Shown in pieces: positions 9,582-25,000 of a stretch of DNA of 25,000 bases. This DNA comes from Glandiceps talaboti (taxonomy: Eukaryota > Hemichordata > Enteropneusta > Spengelidae): NCBI RefSeq assembly GCF_964340395.1, contig NC_135557.1, forward strand, positions 14,994,867 through 15,019,866, read 5' to 3'. Each line of letters starts with the position of its first letter. Position 1 is the first letter of the stretch. The notes below the pieces were generated by a model, which had not been told where the DNA came from, made no database searches, and saw only the letters and a program-made list of their open reading frames with translations. The translations under genes were made by a program, and so were the position numbers.

Positions 9582-11500
9582 GGTTGTTAGCTAAGTATGT
9601 AGGTTCGAAGTCTGGTATGTTGGTATGTGAGTATGTACTGTACAGAGCTTATACTTAAACAAGATGATTCATTTGTTCATTATTCACTTTCAAATACTCA
9701 AAAAGTTTTAATCATGTCCAAAATGGTCCTGTAAACTCCAAATTGTCTCAATGTTGTAATTTATACTATTTGCAGTTTGCTGACGCTTTCATAATATATC
9801 CCGCTCGAAATATAAATAAAATGATCACATCTCACGATATTTAACAACATAATTACAACATTATTTATTTACTTATCCATAAGTATACAGTCAGAAACAG
9901 ATCATTAATTTGATATATATTAGATACAACAATCTAGAAATTCTCATCAATGGATACTCTTTACAACTTCTGTTGTTACATTGAAAGTGTGGAATCTTAT
10001 TTCTCTTAATATACAACTCTATTTAGCAGTTGCTGTATACTATAAATAGCATAACATCACTAGGAGGATGTTTAGTATATTTTTTTTGTAAAACTGCGAC
10101 ATATCATTAATGTACTTTCTCACCTAGGGATCCTTCAGTAATTACAGGAGGGAGGGCCAGGGGATTACGATGTGGGCTATTTTCTTACATATTGGTCCTC
10201 TGTGTGGGCTATATTTTAGAAAATTGAAATTAGGGGAGGGTCTTATTTTGTGAGTTGATGTCTGGGTCTCACAGCAGTAAAGGGTAACATCATGACAAAA
10301 TAATGGATAATGTAGTGGAGTGGATGTGTTGTCAGTTGTGCTTTCATCTAGTCTTTGGAAATCCTGGTCGTCAGCTCACCCAATTAGATCCAAACACAGA
10401 TATTGATTAAATACAAAAGGCGCAGCCACATTGGTGATAAACAGTGGGAAACGACACAATAAAGACTGTCAATGTTGTGGGATTTTACTACAGAAAATTC
10501 CCTTGTCTCTTATGAGATTCGGAACTCGGATTCGAATTTTATGATTACTAATCGTGAGCTCTAACAAGTACGCCATAGGGACGCAATGTTGAAAAGCGTA
10601 GGATGGAAATTTAGGGAGGGTTACTTTTCAGCACAACAGACTAGGGGGACGGTCACATTTCATGATTTCATGCCACAGACGGGATCCCCCTTTTTAATTA
10701 ATGAAGGCTCCCTAATACTTATTGAACCGCCTCAAAGCTATATATATATATCGTATCATATCAGATATTATAGTCTAAGACCTTGGTTGCCACAGTGTTC
10801 AATTGTACAATCTACAGGATGTGAATTAACATTTCATTAATGCTGAGAACATAACACCTTCACATCAATCCGATGCTTTGTAGAAATGTATGATAAAAGA
10901 TTAATAACTATCGGTGTAGGAATAAGTGCGTCAATTTTAACAAAGGATAACATGTAACTTTTATAACATCATAATTTACATTTCACTTTGATGTAGATTA
11001 TCTAGAAATATTTCAACAAATGCTGTTTGTCTTGTAGTTTTTTCATGAATAACAGATCCCAATTTATGAGTGCTCAGATAGAAAATGAAAAATGGCGTTC
11101 AATGTAACAGTGATAGTTCTAAATAGCAGCCCAAGGATGAGTCGATGTTACGAAATGTTAATTTTCGTTACTCAACTTACCCAACTGACAGATAAATATA
11201 AGTAATTACTCCAATTCTAATATGAGACTTTTATAAATATTTAGAGAAAAATACTAAAAATGTAACATTAACACTTTCTCACATTGACAGATGTGTATGT
11301 TTCAACAGAGATAGCACACAATCGATTGTGATTTTGGATTCCACAGTGGTGCGAATTTTAATATTGATTTTTAATATAGCTCTATTGAAAAACCGTGCTT
11401 GGTGACTCCAAGTTTTCTCGATGTAACTTTAAATTACTTGCAGGTCATTTATAAAATGTAGTGACAATAGCAAGTCTCATCTACATAAGTGTGTGGTACG
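9582..11500. other. Intergenic, no recognised gene
   Basis: AT-rich sequence. G-rich similar words near 10231 (AGGGGAGGGTCTTATTTTG), 10612 (TAGGGAGGGTTACTTTTCA) and 10643 (AGGGGGACGGTCACATTTCA) suggest a decayed repeat around 10.14-10.70 kb. No coding signal. Confidence 0.5.
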
Positions 11501-11524
11501 CGTAGAAAAGCATTCACCATGCAG

Positions 11525-11760
11525 TCTCAAGATATAAGTTTTTGACCAAAAAAAGAGATATTAGACCTAATTTGCGTATAGCTCATAGGATCATCACGTT
11601 ATGAATACTGTTTCATCTACACGTACCCGGATGCATCCCAGTTAAATTTCATCCCAATCTGCTCAGTAGTTTTGGAACCATGTATTTTTGACAAAACGGG
11701 CACATTTTAGACCTAATTTGCATATCGCTAATGGGATCTGACAGACAGACACTTGGCCAT
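11525..11760. repeat. Partial tandem repeat (146 bp period) ending in GACA, related to the 2.3-3.3 kb array
   Basis: TTTTTGACMAAA...TTAGACCTAATTTGC...GGATC occurs at about 11540-11595 and again at about 11686-11738, offset about 146 bp. Between them, AAATTTCATCCCAATCTGC and AGTAGTTTTGGAACC match the end region of the intron 3 array. The second unit stops at CTGACAGACAGACAC. Confidence 0.7.
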
Positions 11761-11790
11761 TCCTATAGCTCTACTGAACCTTACCAGTTC

Positions 11791-12925
11791 AGTTGTGCTA
11801 AAAACCAATATGGAGGCTAGTCAAAACCAACATTTACCAGAACCTATGGAAACCAGTTAAAACCAACATGTACCAAGACACTCTGGAGACTACTCAAAAC
11901 CAACATATACCAGAACCTATGGTAACCAGTTAAAACCAACATATACCAAGACTCTTTGGAGACTACTTAAAACCAACATATACCAGAACCTATGGAACCC
12001 AGTTAAAACCAACATATACCAAGACACTCTGGAGACTACTTAAAACCAACATATACCAGAACATATGACAACTAGTTAAAAACCATCATATACCAGAACC
12101 TATGGAACCCAGTTAAAACCAACATATACCGAGACTCTTTGGAGACTACTTAAAACCAACATATACCAGAACCTATGGAACCCAGTTAAAACCAACATAT
12201 ACCGAGACTCTTTGGAGACTACTTAAAACCAACATATACCAGAACCTATGGAACCCAGTTAAAACCAACATATACCAAGACACTCTAGAGACTACTTAAA
12301 ACCAACATATACCAGAACCTATGGAACCCAGTTAAAACCAACATATACCAAGACAGTCTGGAGACTACTTAAAACCAACATATACCAGAACCTATGGAAC
12401 CCAGTTAAAACCAACATATACCAAGACACTCTAGAGACTACTTAAAACCAACATATACCAGAACCTATGGTAACCAGTTAAAACCAACATATACCAAGAC
12501 AGTCTGGAGACTACTTAAAACCAACATATACCAGAACCTATGGAACCCAGTTAAAACCAACATATACCGAGACTCTTTGGAGACTACTTAAAACCAACAT
12601 ATACCAGAACCTATGGTAACCAGTTAAAACCAACATATACCAAGACACTCTGGAGACTACTCAAAACCAACATTTACCAGAACCTATGGTAACCAGTTAA
12701 AACCAAAATACCAAGACACTCTGGAGACTACTTAAAACCAACATATACCAGAACATATGACAACTAGTTAAAAACCATCATTTACCAGAACCTATGGTAA
12801 CCAGTTAAAACCAACATATACCAAGACACTCTGGAGACTACTTAAAACCAACATATACCAGAACATATGACAACTAGTTAAAAAACATCATTTACCAGAA
12901 CACAAAGAAACCAGTTAAAACCTCA
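11791..12925. repeat. Minisatellite with 73 bp higher-order unit made of 36+37 bp half-units
   Basis: Half-unit A is GAACCTATGGAACCCAG plus TTAAAACCAACATATACCA (36 bp). Half-unit B is AGACACTCTGGAGACTAC plus TTAAAACCAACATATACCA (37 bp). They alternate for about 15 higher-order copies, with many unit starts exactly 73 bp apart (11986, 12059; 12096, 12169, 12242). A variant half-unit, GAACATATGACAACTAG, appears near 12059, 12753 and 12863. There is no long open frame. Confidence 0.95.
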
Positions 12926-12929
12926 ATAT

Positions 12930-13490
12930 ATACCACATGGAGACAGGTGAAGAGCTTACGTATAGATCAGTAAATGACACAGATACATAGCTAATTTATA
13001 CTTAGGTTAACATCTCTTGAGAGTATTAAAAGACTGTTGACGGAATGAAATATAACGCAAACACATGCTGGGTTTTCTTCTAAACACATACACGACCCTA
13101 TTATCATATGATAAATAATATGGTTTCAATGATTATAGCGGACAAATAAGGAAGGTAGCCGAGGAGACTTTCTCACAGTGAAGAGCGCTTTACCCAGAAG
13201 CAGCTTGAGGTACCTTTTAAGTAATCTTACAGCCGAAAACCAAAGGAATTGATACCAGTGAATTTTGTATATTTTCCAGTATGGAAGGGAGCAGAGTCAA
13301 TCGCCATAACTCACTGCTGTCATCAATTGCATACACAAGCCATATCAATGACATGAGTTACCTTGCCTCGTCTCACAAAAATGATGAACAAACGAGAATG
13401 TTCTAAGGAAGTCAGAAACAAATGGACAAGATTTTAGTGATAAAATTATAATGATGCAATATTATTGCAGATTGTAGAAATCACACTCAA
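12930..13490. other. No recognised feature
   Basis: Unique sequence between the minisatellite and the end of the 7TM receptor gene. Confidence 0.6.
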
Positions 13491-13496
13491 AGGTTA

Positions 13497-13502
13497 TTTA
13501 TT
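13497..13502 (-). terminator. Candidate poly(A) signal for the 7TM receptor gene
   Basis: AATAAA on the minus strand, about 340 nt past the stop codon at 13839, would give a 3'UTR of roughly 360 nt. This is the best canonical hexamer I noticed downstream of the gene. Confidence 0.45.
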
Positions 13503-13838
13503 GGTTACCCTGGTTACCTCAACATCATTGTCTCCTTACGATAGGAGGTAGGATAGGCAGGAATGAATGGGTGATGTATTGATTATGAAAAGTGGGAACA
13601 GCAATATAAATTAGTATCAAATTGATGGTGAATATGTTGAAATCCAGATACCTTTTAAATGCCAAAAAAGAACTAAAAAACACTTGTTATTTTCATATCG
13701 ATGGTAACGTTCTGGGGGATAGGGCTGTAATATCAATAATGGTTCATCCGATACCGGCGTGATGTGATCCATAATTATAAAAAGAAATTAACAGAATATG
13801 TTGTGTGATTCGACATGGAACAACTTTGATGTCCCAAC

Positions 13839-23427
<9,589 letters not shown>

Positions 23428-23710
23428 TTTGCCCTTCTGAAATGAAAACAAAGCAAATGTTGGTAAATGTACTGTATGTATATAGTTCTCGATACTTACA
23501 AAATGAATTAAATCAGTATATACATAATTTTGATGTCATAGTGGTCGAATGGTTAGAGTGACCAGCTTTGATTTTTACACAATCAATTACTACATAAAGA
23601 CTTTATGTCATAGTATTGGTACATTGCATATATTTTCCAAATATGGCACACGTATGCTCTGTGTTAGTGAAAGGATTTGCTTGACACTTCAGCTTGCGTC
23701 AATCATGGAA

Positions 23711-23846
<136 letters not shown>

Positions 23847-23849
23847 TGC

Positions 23850-25000
23850 GGTTACGTGTGTGTGTTTGTTTGCGTTATTGGCATAAGAATTAAATTATAC
23901 AGTGAAATTATTATCTCAAAAAGTGGTGGCACAAATAACAATCAAATCTAATCAGATACGTATTTCTTGTGAGGTTTAAACTGTTCAATTTCCAACAAAA
24001 CCAACTCTTCGAAAGCTGTACCCAAAGCTTTCGTCCTCTCACTAAGGACTTCATAAGCAACTGAAGCGTTTTCTCGTTTGTGCGTGCCTAATTCTGTTTC
24101 ATTTGTTAGTTGACCACATTAGAAAGACCGTATGCTAGGCTTATAAGTAAACCAATTGAAACAGTATACTTTTAGACTTGATATGAATGTTATAAACGAG
24201 TGTTGGACATATCGAAAGTGCTTTACTTTAGTTTTACCCGTTGTGTTATATTGCGTGCGTATGATACATTCTGTCAGTGACTGCGTTGTGTATGTGTAAT
24301 TCGTAGCAAAACGATAGGTCTTTGAAAAGTCTAAAACATCTTGCTACCTCGTTGAATCTCTGCACTATCTCTAGTTTGGTCGTATGCTACAATTCATTAA
24401 TTTTCTATTGTGTTTACTGATGTTGCCATTGTTGTGTCTCCCTGGAAAATTACATGCATCGCGGCGAAAACACGTTCATATATACGTCACGCTCCCACGT
24501 CAAAAATGTGCACTCAGTCTATAAGACATGCCTAGCCATAGTTCTCTTCAGCATGTTCAAATTTTATTTTACGAGACAAAGATAGTTGTAGACGATATAC
24601 GGCACCATGACACACTGTGTAAGCACGGGTAGTTTTTTGAAAGATGACAAAACTGCTGCTGTGTGGATGGTAATGAACCCAATCAATAGAAAATGAAATA
24701 ATTAAAAAAGTGAGTACACAGTTTTCAACAGAGATAGCCATCCGACAACATATTCCGACGACTTTGCTATTTGTGTATCAGATCACTTCCGATTAGAATT
24801 CAATAATTGGGAATTAGAATGTTCCATTTTGTAGGTAGAAGACACGAGACAGGGTGTGTTTACATCATGTAAGCATGGCTCTGAATTCATATGCTACGAG
24901 GTTCGACCAGCGACATATAAACTTCATCCTTATCTTTTTTTTATCGTCATTATAAACCCCTTCACTTTTTTATTTTCCTGACATGCAATTTTGAAATTAC
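23850..25000. other. Upstream flank of the 7TM receptor, no recognised gene
   Basis: An untranslated first exon and promoter are expected here or beyond the window, but I found no clear donor. A 69-codon minus-strand ATG frame (24741-24532) with a hydrophobic start has no recognised domain. Confidence 0.5.

Noticed and set aside
10586-10840. 84-codon plus-strand frame
   Set aside because: It overlaps a probable decayed repeat and low-complexity TATA sequence, and no domain is recognised.
11791-12925. CRISPR-like regular array
   Set aside because: The parts between the repeated blocks are themselves repeated, there are no unique spacers, and the context is eukaryotic.
24532-24741. 69-codon minus-strand ATG frame with hydrophobic N-terminus
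   Set aside because: It has no domain, no splice signals I can support, and a length expected by chance in AT-rich DNA.

Overview
The window looks like nuclear DNA of a marine invertebrate. It is AT-rich and intron-containing, with GT-AG splice sites, abundant tetranucleotide microsatellites, minisatellites and decayed retroelements. A Golgi beta-galactoside alpha-2,6-sialyltransferase next to a somatomedin-B 7TM receptor suggests an invertebrate deuterostome. Hemichordate or amphioxus is my guess from gene content, not a demonstrated identification.

Layout. 1-1320 is mostly simple repeats. 1863-5403, minus strand, is a complete ST6GAL-type sialyltransferase in four coding exons (425 aa). 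Its 5'UTR begins at a splice acceptor at 5457, so a non-coding exon must lie further upstream; a strong donor at 7080 is one candidate. Intron 3 carries a decayed array of 130-140 bp units ending in a GACA tract. From 5.7 to 13.5 kb I see no convincing protein gene, only long CATA/CATG, GACA and GAGT microsatellites, a second copy of the 140 bp repeat family (about 11.53-11.76 kb) and a 1.1 kb minisatellite with a 73 bp higher-order unit (11.79-12.93 kb).

13839-23427, minus strand, is a second complete gene: a 968-residue 7TM receptor of the adhesion/secretin-like class. It has a signal peptide, a somatomedin-B-like domain, a large Cys- and N-glycan-rich ectodomain and no recognisable GPS motif. 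It has two coding exons separated by a 6.7 kb intron. That intron holds a (GTAA)44 tract in the sense direction, a duplicated segment with RFX-like palindromes, the 3' end of a CR1/L2-like LINE, and an inverted pair of truncated Penelope-like elements (about 20.86-22.60 kb).

Both genes are on the minus strand and act in the secretory pathway or at the cell surface, but nothing indicates that they are functionally linked. The most unusual structure is the inverted Penelope-like pair: two defective copies, one keeping the RT core and the other the region after the RT, joined head to head and ending in the same 3' arm and the same 21 bp terminus.
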